DNA of 44,776 nucleotides from positions 1-44,776 of the forward strand of contig SUXZ01000020.1 in NCBI GenBank assembly GCA_015060685.1, in the 5' to 3' direction. The notes beneath the pieces were generated by a model, which saw only the letters and a list, made by a program, of their open reading frames with translations, was not told where the DNA came from and made no database searches. Below are positions 7,503 through 16,266 of the stretch, one piece after another (the stretch's first letter is position 1; each line of letters opens with the position of its first letter). Position numbers and translations under genes: made by a program. This stretch comes from Mediterranea massiliensis. Lineage in GTDB: Bacteria; Bacteroidota; Bacteroidia; Bacteroidales; Bacteroidaceae.

Positions 7503-7636
7503 CACCCGCAAGCAGCATGCCGTCAGAGCCATGCAACCCATATTATTGAACCAGAAACACGCACTGTCTTGACGCTTCAACCCGAAAGGAGAAGCATCAT
7601 TGCAGTGTTTTTTATTTATATATTAATAACTTAAAG
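7503..7636 (+). other. Structured gap between zapA and rny; possible small RNA or zapA terminator
   Basis: The 134-base gap contains a GCATG/CATGC hairpin (515-519 with 530-534 of the 7 kb block) and a larger imperfect hairpin with CACTG/CAGTG (7562-7566, 7603-7607) enclosing GCTTC/GAAGC (7574-7578, 7591-7595), followed by TTTTTTATTT. The second is terminator-like. In many bacteria 6S RNA is encoded next to zapA, so a 6S-type RNA is possible, but I see no promoter that would start one here and cannot confirm homology. Confidence 0.3.
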
Positions 7637-9175
7637 ATGATGATAGCAATAATAATTGTAGCCGCAGTCAGTCTTTTAATCGGAGGATTGGTTTCCTATT
7701 TGATCTTCAGATATGGTTTGAAGAACAAATACAACTCCATCTTGAAAGAGGCTGAAACCGAAGCGGAAGTAATCAAAAAGAACAAACTGCTGGAAGTAAA
7801 AGAGAAATTCCTGAACAAGAAAGCAGACCTTGAAAAAGAAGTAGCCTTGCGCAATCAGAAGATTCAGCAAGCCGAAAACAAGTTGAAGCAACGCGAAATG
7901 GTGCTGAACCAACGCAACGAAGAGGTACAACGCAAGAAGGCCGAAGCCGATGCCGTTAGAGAAAACCTCGAAGCACAACTTGGCATTGTAGAAAAACGTA
8001 AAGAGGAACTCGAACATATGCAACGTCAGGAAATCGAGAAGCTCGAAACCATCTCCGGACTATCGGCTGAAGAAGCTAAAGAACGATTGGTGGAATCGTT
8101 GAAGGAAGAGGCAAAAACACAGGCCCAATCCTACATCAACGACATTATGGACGATGCCAAACTGACCGCCAGCAAGGAAGCCAAGCGCATTGTTATCCAA
8201 AGCATCCAACGTGTAGCCACCGAAACAGCCATCGAAAACTCGGTTACCGTGTTCCACATCGATAGCGACGAAGTGAAGGGCCGCATCATCGGACGCGAAG
8301 GACGCAACATCCGTGCCCTCGAAGCAGCCACCGGCGTGGAAATTGTAGTCGACGACACACCGGAAGCCATCGTACTCTCGGCCTTCGACCCCGTTCGCCG
8401 CGAGATTGCACGCTTGGCACTGCACCAGCTCGTCACCGACGGCCGCATCCACCCCGCACGCATCGAAGAGGTAGTATCCAAGGTGAAGAAGCAAGTCGAA
8501 GAAGAGATTATCGAAACCGGTAAGCGCACCACCATCGACTTGGGTATCCACGGCTTGCACCCCGAACTGATTCGTATCATCGGTAAGATGAAATACCGTT
8601 CATCATACGGACAAAACCTGTTGCAACACGCCCGCGAAACAGCCAACCTCTGTGCCGTAATGGCTTCGGAACTTGGTTTGAACCCCAAGAAGGCGAAACG
8701 TGCCGGTTTGCTGCACGATATCGGCAAGGTGCCCGACGAAGAGCCCGAATTGCCACACGCACTCTATGGTATGAAGCTGGCCGAGAAGTACAAAGAGAAG
8801 GCCGACATATGCAATGCCATCGGTGCCCACCACGACGAAGTGGAGATGACCAGTCTGTTGGCTCCTATCGTTCAAGTGTGCGACGCCATCTCAGGTGCAC
8901 GTCCGGGTGCTCGCCGCGAAATTGTAGAAGCCTACATCAAGCGTCTGAACGATTTGGAACAATTGGCCATGTCTTATCCGGGTGTAACCAAGACCTACGC
9001 CATCCAAGCCGGTCGCGAGTTGCGCGTAATTGTTGGTGCCGACAAGATAGACGACAAGCAAACCGAAAGCTTGTCTGGCGAAATTGCCAAGAAGATTCAA
9101 GACGAAATGACTTATCCGGGTCAAGTGAAGATTACCGTTATCCGCGAAACCCGCGCTGTAAGTTACGCCAAGTAA
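7637..9175 (+). CDS. rny: Ribonuclease Y
   Basis: The 512-residue protein has the full RNase Y layout: an N-terminal membrane helix (about 2-24), a long charged coiled coil (30-150), a KH domain with RIIGREGRN near 213-221, and an HD domain with LLHDIGK near 355-361 and later AHHDEVE. RNase Y is a membrane-bound endoribonuclease that starts mRNA decay. Length is typical. It is the last gene of the coiled-coil/zapA/rny operon and is followed by a strong terminator. Two adjacent ATG codons start it; the first is used. Confidence 0.95.
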   Translation: MMIAIIIVAAVSLLIGGLVSYLIFRYGLKNKYNSILKEAETEAEVIKKNKLLEVKEKFLNKKADLEKEVALRNQKIQQAENKLKQREMVLNQRNEEVQRKKAEADAVRENLEAQLGIVEKRKEELEHMQRQEIEKLETISGLSAEEAKERLVESLKEEAKTQAQSYINDIMDDAKLTASKEAKRIVIQSIQRVATETAIENSVTVFHIDSDEVKGRIIGREGRNIRALEAATGVEIVVDDTPEAIVLSAFDPVRREIARLALHQLVTDGRIHPARIEEVVSKVKKQVEEEIIETGKRTTIDLGIHGLHPELIRIIGKMKYRSSYGQNLLQHARETANLCAVMASELGLNPKKAKRAGLLHDIGKVPDEEPELPHALYGMKLAEKYKEKADICNAIGAHHDEVEMTSLLAPIVQVCDAISGARPGARREIVEAYIKRLNDLEQLAMSYPGVTKTYAIQAGRELRVIVGADKIDDKQTESLSGEIAKKIQDEMTYPGQVKITVIRETRAVSYAK

Positions 9176-9204
9176 GAAAAATACTTTTTCCATTTTTGAA
9201 TACC

Positions 9205-9246
9205 AAGCCCCCAAGGCCTTGCTCGCAAGGTTTTGGGGGCTTTTCT
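9205..9246 (+). terminator. Strong intrinsic terminator of the rny operon
   Basis: AAGCCCCCAA and TTGGGGGCTT form the outer stem and CCTTGC/GCAAGG the inner stem around a tetraloop, followed by TTTTC. The arms span 9205-9242. Confidence 0.85.
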
Positions 9247-9266
9247 TATGCACTAACCTGCAAAAG

Positions 9267-9343
9267 GGTTAAACCTTATGCCCCATTAGGTTAAACCTTT
9301 TCACTCAAAAGGTTAAATGTTTTGGCCCGAAAGGTTTAACCTT
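9267..9343. repeat. Four GGTTAAACCTT palindromes with an exact 22-base period
   Basis: Cores start at 9267, 9289, 9311 and 9333: GGTTAAACCTT twice, GGTTAAATGTT, and GGTTTAACCTT. The 11-base spacers between cores differ in sequence. The 22-base step is about two helical turns, so all cores face the same side of the DNA. The array lies between two convergent genes, after the rny terminator. Confidence 0.8.
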
Positions 9344-9362
9344 TTCGCGCAACAACAAGCCA

Positions 9363-10088
9363 TTAAAGAAGGGCAATCAAGCCGCTAAGGGCAATATAAA
9401 GATAAACCATCTTCCGAAGCAGGTTCATCGGAATCTTCTCATACACCATACCTCCTACCCACGTACCTAACAACACGGCAGGCAGACCGATGCACCAGGA
9501 ATGGGCCACCTCGGCAGTAAAACATCCTGTCTGCGCACGAAACAGCGTCATCAAGATGTTTCCCAACAGGAAATAGGTTTGCGCCATAGCCGTATAGGCA
9601 TTCTTATTATCGGTAACGGCCAGGAAGTAGATTACCGCCGGTGGCCCTTGCATACCGAAGAAACCACCCATCACACCCGACAACGTACCTAACGATAACT
9701 GCGTAGATAACGAAGGCCGGATGCGGACACGATGCGAAAAGAAGATGAAATAAAGAGCCGACAGAATCAGCATCACGCCCAAGATGCGTTGCAACAAAGC
9801 GTTGTTCAGCCCACTGACAAACTGTATGGCTACATAGCTCGTAACGATAAAGATTACCAACATACCCACCATCTTGCGCCAAGGGATATACTTCCATAAT
9901 TTAATACAGATAATCAGCGAGGTCACCATAGCCAACAAGCCCGACAACATGGTTGCTTCGCCATACGACGGCATCAGGTAGGGCAGCATCGTCATAATGA
10001 ATATACCGAAGCCAAAACCGATGGTGCGTTGCACAAACGATGCGCCAAACACAAACAACACAAGCAGTATGATACTCTCTATCGTCAT
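9363..10088 (-). CDS. TauE/SafE-family membrane transporter
   Basis: From the ATG at 10088 the protein has 241 residues and about eight hydrophobic segments. Early FGFGIFIMTMLPYLMP and later GVMGGFFGMQGPPAVIYF correspond to the two similar halves of the TauE/SafE (DUF81) family, with conserved glycines and prolines. Members export or import small organic sulfur-containing anions; the substrate here is unknown. The frame runs upstream to 10193, but a -7 element ends nine bases before this ATG, so the longer reading is rejected. It is transcribed convergently to rny and divergently from the efflux locus. Confidence 0.8.
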   Translation of the reverse strand: MTIESIILLVLFVFGASFVQRTIGFGFGIFIMTMLPYLMPSYGEATMLSGLLAMVTSLIICIKLWKYIPWRKMVGMLVIFIVTSYVAIQFVSGLNNALLQRILGVMLILSALYFIFFSHRVRIRPSLSTQLSLGTLSGVMGGFFGMQGPPAVIYFLAVTDNKNAYTAMAQTYFLLGNILMTLFRAQTGCFTAEVAHSWCIGLPAVLLGTWVGGMVYEKIPMNLLRKMVYLYIALSGLIALL

Positions 10089-10096
10089 TGCGGCCG

Positions 10097-10104
10097 CAAA
10101 GATA
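10097..10104 (-). promoter_or_regulatory. -7 element TATCTTTG for the TauE/SafE gene
   Basis: TATCTTTG on the minus strand ends nine bases before the ATG at 10088, predicting a leader of only a few bases. A -33 is not clear. Confidence 0.5.
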
Positions 10105-10172
10105 GCGCAAAGTAAAAAAAGAGGGAAACAGAAAGATGAAAAAAAGAGGATTGTACTGCATACAGACAGAAA

Positions 10173-10211
10173 CGGACACACAAAAGCGGACAAACTGTCC
10201 GAAAACGGACA
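10173..10211 (+). promoter_or_regulatory. CGGACA dyads, candidate enhancer for the NtrC-type regulator
   Basis: CGGACA occurs at 10173-10178, 10187-10192 and 10206-10211, and its complement TGTCCG at 10196-10201. This makes two overlapping dyads: CGGACA-aac-TGTCCG and TGTCCG-aaaa-CGGACA. They lie about 45-85 bases upstream of the sigma-54 type promoter, a normal place for enhancer sites. Confidence 0.55.
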
Positions 10212-10255
10212 CTTCTTAAAACACTCTTTATGTTGGTTTTCAACAACTTAATAGT

Positions 10256-10272
10256 TTGGCATGGATTTTGTA
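10256..10272 (+). promoter_or_regulatory. Sigma-54 type promoter of the efflux operon
   Basis: TTGGCATGGATTTTGTA fits the -24/-12 pattern TGGCAC-N5-TTGCW, with GG and GT in the key positions and exact spacing. It lies about 37 bases before the adaptor start. The operon ends in an NtrC-family activator, the type that sigma-54 promoters need. Confidence 0.6.
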
Positions 10273-10309
10273 ATATAAAATAAGCAGAAAGAACAAACAA
10301 AATCAGTAT

Positions 10310-11557
10310 ATGGACAGAGAAATACCCAAAGAAATCCGTCGCAAAGAGCGGAACAAGCAGATTGCCAAGTATGGCATCATTGCGGTTGCAGCCGTAGTAT
10401 GCACCTCGTTGCTCATCTCATGGATGCAAGGCAGCGTAAAGAAGAAAGACCTGATACTTTCTACCGTGGACAACGGTATGATAGAGGTCAGCGTCAGCGC
10501 TTCGGGCAAGGTAGTACCGGCTTTCGAAGAGATTATCAACTCGCCCATCAACTCGCGCATCATAGAGGTGTATTGCAAGGGGGGCGACAGTGTGGAGGTG
10601 GGCACACCCATCCTTAAATTAGATTTGCAAAGCACCGAAACGGCCTACAACAAACTGCTCGACGAAGAGCAGATGCGCCGATACCAGTTGGAGCAGTTGC
10701 GCATAAACAACGAAACTCAACTGAGCAACATGGCCATGAACATCAAGGTCAGCGCCATGGAACTGAGCCGTAAGGAGGTGGAGCTGCGCAACGAACGCTA
10801 CTTGGACAGCATCGGTTCGGGCACTACCGACAAGGTTCGCCAAGCCGAGTTGGCTTACAACCGCGGCAAGTTGGAGTTGGAGCAACTGCGCCAACAATAC
10901 GAAAACGAACAACGCGTGAAAGCCGCCGACCTGAAGGTGAAGCAACTCGAGTTCAACATCTTCAGCAAAGGGCTGGCCGAGATGAAACGCACGTTGGAAG
11001 ATGCACAAATCCGCTCGCCCCGCAAAGCCATCCTTACCTATATAAACAATCAAGTGGGCGCGCAAGTATCGCAAGGTTCGCAAGTGGCCATCATCTCCGA
11101 TTTGAGTCACTTCAAGGTAGAGGCCGAGATTGCCGACACCTATGGCGACCGCGTTGCCGCCGGCGGACGAGCCATTGTAAAGATAGGTAGCGAGAAGCTG
11201 GAAGGTATCATCAGCAGCGTCACTCCCCTATCCAAGAACGGTGTCATCTCGTTCAGTGTGCAGCTGGCCGACGATAGCCACAAACGCCTCCGTTCGGGCC
11301 TGAAGAGCGATGTCTATGTAATGAACGCCGTGAAGGAAGATGTGATGCGCATGGCCAATGCATCGTTCTACGTGGGCCGTGGAGACTATGAACTGTTTGT
11401 ATTGAACGGCGACAACGAACTGGTGAAGCGCAAAGTGAAGTTAGGCGATTCGAACTTCGAATATGTAGAGGTTATCAGCGGCTTGCAACCGGGCGACCAA
11501 GTAGTGGTGAGCGACATGAGCGAGTTCCGCAACAAGAAGAAATTGAAAGTAAAATAA
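10310..11557 (+). CDS. Periplasmic adaptor subunit of a tripartite ABC efflux pump (HlyD/MacA-like)
   Basis: The 415-residue protein has a short cytoplasmic start rich in R and K (IPKEIRRKERNKQ), one membrane helix (about 23-42), then a lipoyl/barrel-sandwich half near 65-105, a coiled-coil hairpin (about 105-215), the second lipoyl half with AQIRSPRKAILTY near 225-237, and a beta-barrel/membrane-proximal region ending GLQPGDQVVVSDM. It bridges an inner-membrane ABC transporter and TolC. It is the first gene of the operon, preceded by a sigma-54 type promoter and CGGACA dyads. The substrate is unknown. Confidence 0.85.
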   Translation: MDREIPKEIRRKERNKQIAKYGIIAVAAVVCTSLLISWMQGSVKKKDLILSTVDNGMIEVSVSASGKVVPAFEEIINSPINSRIIEVYCKGGDSVEVGTPILKLDLQSTETAYNKLLDEEQMRRYQLEQLRINNETQLSNMAMNIKVSAMELSRKEVELRNERYLDSIGSGTTDKVRQAELAYNRGKLELEQLRQQYENEQRVKAADLKVKQLEFNIFSKGLAEMKRTLEDAQIRSPRKAILTYINNQVGAQVSQGSQVAIISDLSHFKVEAEIADTYGDRVAAGGRAIVKIGSEKLEGIISSVTPLSKNGVISFSVQLADDSHKRLRSGLKSDVYVMNAVKEDVMRMANASFYVGRGDYELFVLNGDNELVKRKVKLGDSNFEYVEVISGLQPGDQVVVSDMSEFRNKKKLKVK

Positions 11558-11566
11558 CATCCTATT

Positions 11567-12874
11567 ATGATAAAGACTTATTTGAAACAGGCATGGGCCA
11601 TGATGAAGCAGAACCGACTGTTCACCTCCATCTATGTGATGGGTACGGGATTGTCCATTGCTTTGGTGATGACACTATTCATCATCTTTTACGTAAAGTT
11701 TGCACCCGTTTATCCGGAGTATAACCGAAACCGGACATTGGTGGTTTCTACCACACAACGGACTTCCAAAGCCAATGCCGGCAATTGGAGCCGCAATTCC
11801 GGGACCTCCTATAACTTTACCACCCAATTGCTTGCCGAACTGAAACATGCCGAAGCTGTAGCAGCCGTAGCCGAAAATTGGGGAGAGAATTCAATGGTTT
11901 CACGTGTCGGTACCGATAGCGAAACGGAGGCGGCGCCTACCTATGTAAATGCTGATTTTTGGCGAGTATTTACATTCAACTTCATTGCCGGATTACCCTT
12001 TACTACCGAAGACGTAGAGGCCAAACAAGCCGTAGCGGTCATTTCCGAAGGATTGGCCCAGCAACTTTTCGCCCATGATTCACCCGTAGGAGAGAAATTC
12101 TTCGTGGATGGCAAGGAATTGACCGTTGTAGGAGTTGTACAAAATGTGTCGAATGCCACTCCCGCTACAGCAGGCGATTTATGGCTACCTATCACACACA
12201 ATACCGGAGTTGTAGAAGACAACCCAAGCATGGGGCTGATGGGGAATATTAAGAACTACATACTGGCACCGACTTCCGCTGAATGTGAAGAGTTACGTAC
12301 CGAGATACTGAATCGAATCGAGACCTACAACCAAGCCGATAAGGAATACACTCATGAGTTCTTCGGTCAACCGGACATCTTTTGGAAGAGTACATTCCGT
12401 ACCGGCTCCGACAATGCAGACTTCGGTTTCTGGGATTTGTTGGGCGATTACTTTTATATCTTTTTGGCCTTCCTCATCATTCCGGCTTTAAATCTTAGCG
12501 GTATGATTAGTAACCGCATGGATAGCCGCATGGAGGAAATCGGTGTGCGCAAGGCGTATGGAGCTACCAACAAGCAAATAGTAGAACAAGTGCTGTGGGA
12601 GAATATGTTGCTTACGCTCATGGGCGGATTGGCCGGCTTGTTACTCTCATATCTGATAGTGATAACCTCCAGTAACTGGATACTGACACTTTTCGATTCG
12701 TTCGTTATGAATCCCGGTCGCGAGATGACTATCACTTTTGAGATGTTGTTCAATCCGGTGGTGTTTGGTTCGACCCTATTGTTTTGTGTGTTGCTTAACT
12801 TGATTTCGGCACTGATTCCCACCGTTTGGTCCTTGCGTCGAAACATCATCAGTTGTATTCATAGTAAAAGATAA
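11567..12874 (+). CDS. ABC transporter permease 1 (MacB/FtsX type)
   Basis: The 435-residue protein has one N-terminal membrane helix (about 20-42), a large extracytoplasmic MacB-type domain, and three C-terminal helices typical of FtsX permeases. Before the second of these is the cytoplasmic EEIGVRKAYGAT segment, which contacts the ATPase. It begins MIKTYLKQAWAMMKQN and resembles permease 3 (14964) more than permease 2. It follows the adaptor by nine bases. MacB-type systems move substrate from the periplasm by mechanotransmission through adaptor and TolC. Confidence 0.85.
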   Translation: MIKTYLKQAWAMMKQNRLFTSIYVMGTGLSIALVMTLFIIFYVKFAPVYPEYNRNRTLVVSTTQRTSKANAGNWSRNSGTSYNFTTQLLAELKHAEAVAAVAENWGENSMVSRVGTDSETEAAPTYVNADFWRVFTFNFIAGLPFTTEDVEAKQAVAVISEGLAQQLFAHDSPVGEKFFVDGKELTVVGVVQNVSNATPATAGDLWLPITHNTGVVEDNPSMGLMGNIKNYILAPTSAECEELRTEILNRIETYNQADKEYTHEFFGQPDIFWKSTFRTGSDNADFGFWDLLGDYFYIFLAFLIIPALNLSGMISNRMDSRMEEIGVRKAYGATNKQIVEQVLWENMLLTLMGGLAGLLLSYLIVITSSNWILTLFDSFVMNPGREMTITFEMLFNPVVFGSTLLFCVLLNLISALIPTVWSLRRNIISCIHSKR

Positions 12875-12880
12875 TCGATT

Positions 12881-14194
12881 ATGATAAAGATAATATTCAA
12901 TCAGATTTGGAACCAGCGAAGAATGAATGGCTGGATATTCATCGAATTGTTGGCGGTGAGTTTCTTTCTTTGGGTAGTGATAGACCCCGTCTGTGTGCTG
13001 AATGCTACCAAGAATATTGCCCCCGGATATGAAAAAGAAGGAAGAATGGTGGTGCGCTTGACAAAATACGAAGAAACCAACCCACGTTATGATGCCGAGG
13101 CAGAAAAGAACGACTCCATGAAAGTGGCACACTACGAACGAGTGGCACGCATCATCCGCGACCTGCCGGAAGTGGAAAGCCTTACCATCCCCATGCAGAT
13201 GAGTTTTCCAGGTAGTGGAAACTGGAGCGGCATGACGCTCTATCGCGATACGGCGGATGTGGCTAAGAATGAAAGCGTTCATTTGCAATGGTATGCTTTT
13301 GTTGAAGGTTCCAATCCTTTTGCCACTTACGGCATGAAGAGTGTGCATACCGGTAGATACCTGAACCCGGAGGAGGGAATAAAGGGTGTCTATATCTCCG
13401 AAAACCTGGCATTAGAACTATTCGGCACCAACGATGTAGTGGGAAAGAAGGTTTATCAGAATGCCCATAAAGATACAGGACTCACCATAGCCGGTGTGTT
13501 CGAGGACTATAAGCACTATGAATACCAGCAACCCTACCCGTTGCTCATTTACTTCCAGAAGGAGATAGAGGCAAGTCCATACATGCACTGGCGTTATCCT
13601 TTTGTGTTCAAATTGAAAGAAGGTGTCAATGAAGAGACCTTCAAGAAACGCTTTATCAGCGAGGTGGCACCTCAATTGTCATGGGGCAACTTACGCTTCC
13701 ATAGCATCAACTCATTCTCTGATGCTATAAAGGATATGAATGAAATGGACGGAATTAACAACAAAATCCGCCTGAACTATGCGCTTGCAGGCTTTGCCGT
13801 TCTTTGCATCTTCCTCGGAATGCTCGGCACATTTTGGATTCGTAGTAATGCCCGTCGTCAGGAAATTGGCGTAATGCGAAGCATGGGTGCCGGTAGGCAG
13901 CGTATCGTGCTACAGTTCCTCACCGAAGCGGCCTTGTTGGTAACAATGGCCTTTGTATGCGCCCTACCACTACTTCTTCACTATGTCTACGTGGAGGGAA
14001 TGTATGAAACCGGTTTTACGGGTAGCAACCCTATTATCAGTCCCAAGTATTGGGTGAACAACTTTTGGGAACACTTCTGCATGGTGAGCCTCATCACATA
14101 CCTTATATTATTACTCATAGCTTTGGTGGGAACCATCATTCCCGTTAGGCGTGCCGCCAACGTATTGCCTGCTGATGCTTTGCGGGATGAGTAG
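12881..14194 (+). CDS. ABC transporter permease 2 (MacB/FtsX type)
   Basis: The 437-residue protein has the same plan as its neighbour: an N-terminal helix (WIFIELLAVSFFLWVVI), a periplasmic domain and three C-terminal helices with RRQEIGVMRSMGAGRQR before the second. The N-terminal helix closely matches that of permease 4 (LWLAIELLLVSVVMWYIV), so permeases 2 and 4 are paralogues. It starts six bases after permease 1. Permeases 1 and 2 probably form a heterodimer, which is an inference from the pairing. Confidence 0.85.
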   Translation: MIKIIFNQIWNQRRMNGWIFIELLAVSFFLWVVIDPVCVLNATKNIAPGYEKEGRMVVRLTKYEETNPRYDAEAEKNDSMKVAHYERVARIIRDLPEVESLTIPMQMSFPGSGNWSGMTLYRDTADVAKNESVHLQWYAFVEGSNPFATYGMKSVHTGRYLNPEEGIKGVYISENLALELFGTNDVVGKKVYQNAHKDTGLTIAGVFEDYKHYEYQQPYPLLIYFQKEIEASPYMHWRYPFVFKLKEGVNEETFKKRFISEVAPQLSWGNLRFHSINSFSDAIKDMNEMDGINNKIRLNYALAGFAVLCIFLGMLGTFWIRSNARRQEIGVMRSMGAGRQRIVLQFLTEAALLVTMAFVCALPLLLHYVYVEGMYETGFTGSNPIISPKYWVNNFWEHFCMVSLITYLILLLIALVGTIIPVRRAANVLPADALRDE

Positions 14195-14225
14195 ATGAAT
14201 TATGAATTATCACTAATCATTAAAT
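14195..14225 (+). repeat. Seven-base-period repeat before the ATPase gene
   Basis: Two ATGAATT units followed by ATCACTA and ATCATTA give a 7-base period in the gap between permease 2 and the ATPase. Similar heptameric tracts occur at 38456, 41285 and 42358. Confidence 0.5.
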
Positions 14226-14251
14226 TAAATAACAATAAAAAACATACTATT

Positions 14252-14917
14252 ATGATTAAGTTAACTGGTATCAACAAGATTTATCGTACAAACGAAATTG
14301 AAACTCAAGCATTAGAGAACGTAAACCTCGAAGTGAAGAAAGGCGAATTCCTCAGCATCATGGGGCCTTCGGGTTGTGGCAAATCCACATTGCTGAACAT
14401 CATCGGCCTACTGGATACACCCACCAGCGGCACCATCGAAATAAACGGCACACACACCGAAGCGATGGACGACAAACAACTGGCGGCCTTCCGTAACAAA
14501 ACCCTTGGCTTTGTGTTCCAAAGCTTCCACTTGATAAATTCTCTCAACGTCATCGACAACGTAGAGCTTCCATTGCTCTACCGCAAGATGTCTTCGTCGG
14601 AACGTACAGCACTTGCCAAGCAAGTTTTGGAACGTGTAGGCCTTAGCCATCGTATGCGCCACATGCCCACACAACTATCGGGCGGTCAGTGCCAACGTGT
14701 AGCCATTGCGCGTGCCATTATTGGTAACCCAGAAATCATCTTAGCGGACGAACCAACCGGTAATCTCGACTCGAAGATGGGTGCCGAAGTAATGGCGTTA
14801 CTGAAAGAGTTGAACGAAAAGGATGGCCGCACCATCGTGATGGTGACCCACAACGAAGACCAAGCTAAGCAAACAACACGAATCATCCGTTTCTTCGACG
14901 GACGACAAATTGGGTAA
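14252..14917 (+). CDS. ABC transporter ATP-binding protein (MacB/LolD type)
   Basis: The 221-residue protein shows every ABC motif: Walker A GPSGCGKST near 38-46, Q-loop VFQSFHLI, signature LSGGQ near 144-148, Walker B IILADEPTG near 164-172 and the switch histidine in VMVTHNED. It is the only ATPase in a locus with four permeases, so it likely serves both permease pairs. The open frame begins at 14195, but the ATG at 14252 gives the normal family start MIKLTGINKIYRTNEIE and the upstream part is repeat sequence. Confidence 0.92.
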   Translation: MIKLTGINKIYRTNEIETQALENVNLEVKKGEFLSIMGPSGCGKSTLLNIIGLLDTPTSGTIEINGTHTEAMDDKQLAAFRNKTLGFVFQSFHLINSLNVIDNVELPLLYRKMSSSERTALAKQVLERVGLSHRMRHMPTQLSGGQCQRVAIARAIIGNPEIILADEPTGNLDSKMGAEVMALLKELNEKDGRTIVMVTHNEDQAKQTTRIIRFFDGRQIG

Positions 14918-14921
14918 TCTA

Positions 14922-14949
14922 TTTAGTAGTCAAGTAGATAACTACTAAA
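14922..14949 (+). other. Intercistronic hairpin between ATPase and permease 3
   Basis: TTTAGTAGT and its exact complement ACTACTAAA flank a ten-base loop. It has no T-run, so it is more likely to affect mRNA processing or stability than to terminate. Confidence 0.45.
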
Positions 14950-14963
14950 GTTAAAACAGAATT

Positions 14964-16259
14964 ATGATTAAGAAAACTATAAACCAAGCATTTGCACAGT
15001 TGCGTCAATCACCGCTTATCAGTGCCATCAATGTTGTGGGTACGGCTCTTGCCATTTTCCTCATCATGTTGGTGGTAATGATGCAACAGGTGAAGACAGC
15101 CCCCTTCTCGCCCGAAAGCAACCGCGACCGTTTCCTGCATGTTCGCTTTGCAAGCTTGAGAAATAAGAATTGGGGCGATGGCCACAGCAACGGTCCCATG
15201 AGTGCCAAAACAGCCAAAGAACTTTATAAATCGTTAAAGACCCCCGAAGCGGTAACTGCCTATGGTGTCATCTCATTTGCCGTACCGTTCAGCATGCCGG
15301 GACAAGCCGCCACAACATTCGACATGCGACAGACGGACGATGCCTTTTGGCAAGTGTTCGATTTCCGCTTCACGGAAGGAAAGCCTTATGACAAAGCAAC
15401 GTTCGATGCCGCTATTCCGGTGGCAGTAGTATGCGAAACCGTAGCACGCCAACTCTTTGGCACGGCCCAAGGTGTTGTGGGTAAGGAGTTTCTGCTGAAC
15501 CATGCACCCTACAAAGTATGCGGTGTGGTGAAGGATGTATCTCCCCTTGCCGATTTGGCCTACGGGCAGGCATGGATTCCCTATACTGCCGGCGGAATGG
15601 ATAATCAACAATGGAATGATGACCTCATGGGTATGTTAAGTTGCACCATCCTTGCCAAAGAGCGAGATGACTTTCCCATCATCCGCGAAGAGTGCGACCG
15701 CCGAATGGCCGAATACAATAAAATAATTAGTGAGAACAATTGGGAGTTTTTCTCGCGCAACCGTCCTTATGACCAAGAGCAGGCCTCAATTAGCTTAACC
15801 GCCTTGCAGGAGCCGGATGTAACCGCCCATCGACGTCAGCAGTTTGTCATCTTTGCGATACTGCTTCTTGTGCCGGCCATCAACATCAGTAGCATGACGC
15901 AAAGCCGCTTGCGCCAACGTGTTAGCGAGATTGGTGTGCGCCGAGCTTTTGGTAGTACACGTACGGATTTGATGTTGCAAATCTTGGCCGAGAACTTTAT
16001 TGTAACAATGATAGCCGGTGTATTGGGATTGCTACTGAGTGTGGTATGCGCCTACGTGGGCAACGACTTCCTGTTTGCCCAACCACAGAGCCAAACACTC
16101 AATCCGCCAGTAGTGGATGCCTCCATCCTGCTTCAGCCCGACACCTTCCTTTGGGCGCTCTTCTTCTGTTTTGTATTAAACCTACTCTCTTCGGGCATCC
16201 CTGCATGGCGTGCATCGCGCATCGGCATCGTGAGTGCGTTGGGAGGAAGATTACATTGA
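14964..16259 (+). CDS. ABC transporter permease 3 (MacB/FtsX type)
   Basis: The 431-residue protein begins MIKKTINQAFAQLRQSPLIS with an N-terminal helix near 20-42, a periplasmic domain and three C-terminal helices with VSEIGVRRAFGSTRTD between them. Its start and layout match permease 1, so the two are paralogues. It lies 46 bases after the ATPase. Together with permease 4 it forms a second permease pair, suggesting either two transporters sharing one ATPase or a tandem duplication. Confidence 0.85.
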   Translation: MIKKTINQAFAQLRQSPLISAINVVGTALAIFLIMLVVMMQQVKTAPFSPESNRDRFLHVRFASLRNKNWGDGHSNGPMSAKTAKELYKSLKTPEAVTAYGVISFAVPFSMPGQAATTFDMRQTDDAFWQVFDFRFTEGKPYDKATFDAAIPVAVVCETVARQLFGTAQGVVGKEFLLNHAPYKVCGVVKDVSPLADLAYGQAWIPYTAGGMDNQQWNDDLMGMLSCTILAKERDDFPIIREECDRRMAEYNKIISENNWEFFSRNRPYDQEQASISLTALQEPDVTAHRRQQFVIFAILLLVPAINISSMTQSRLRQRVSEIGVRRAFGSTRTDLMLQILAENFIVTMIAGVLGLLLSVVCAYVGNDFLFAQPQSQTLNPPVVDASILLQPDTFLWALFFCFVLNLLSSGIPAWRASRIGIVSALGGRLH

Positions 16260-16266
16260 TTGCATT

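Noticed and set aside
9267..9343. CRISPR array
   Set aside because: The period is 22 bases with an 11-base core and 11-base spacers, too short for any CRISPR, and no cas genes are near.
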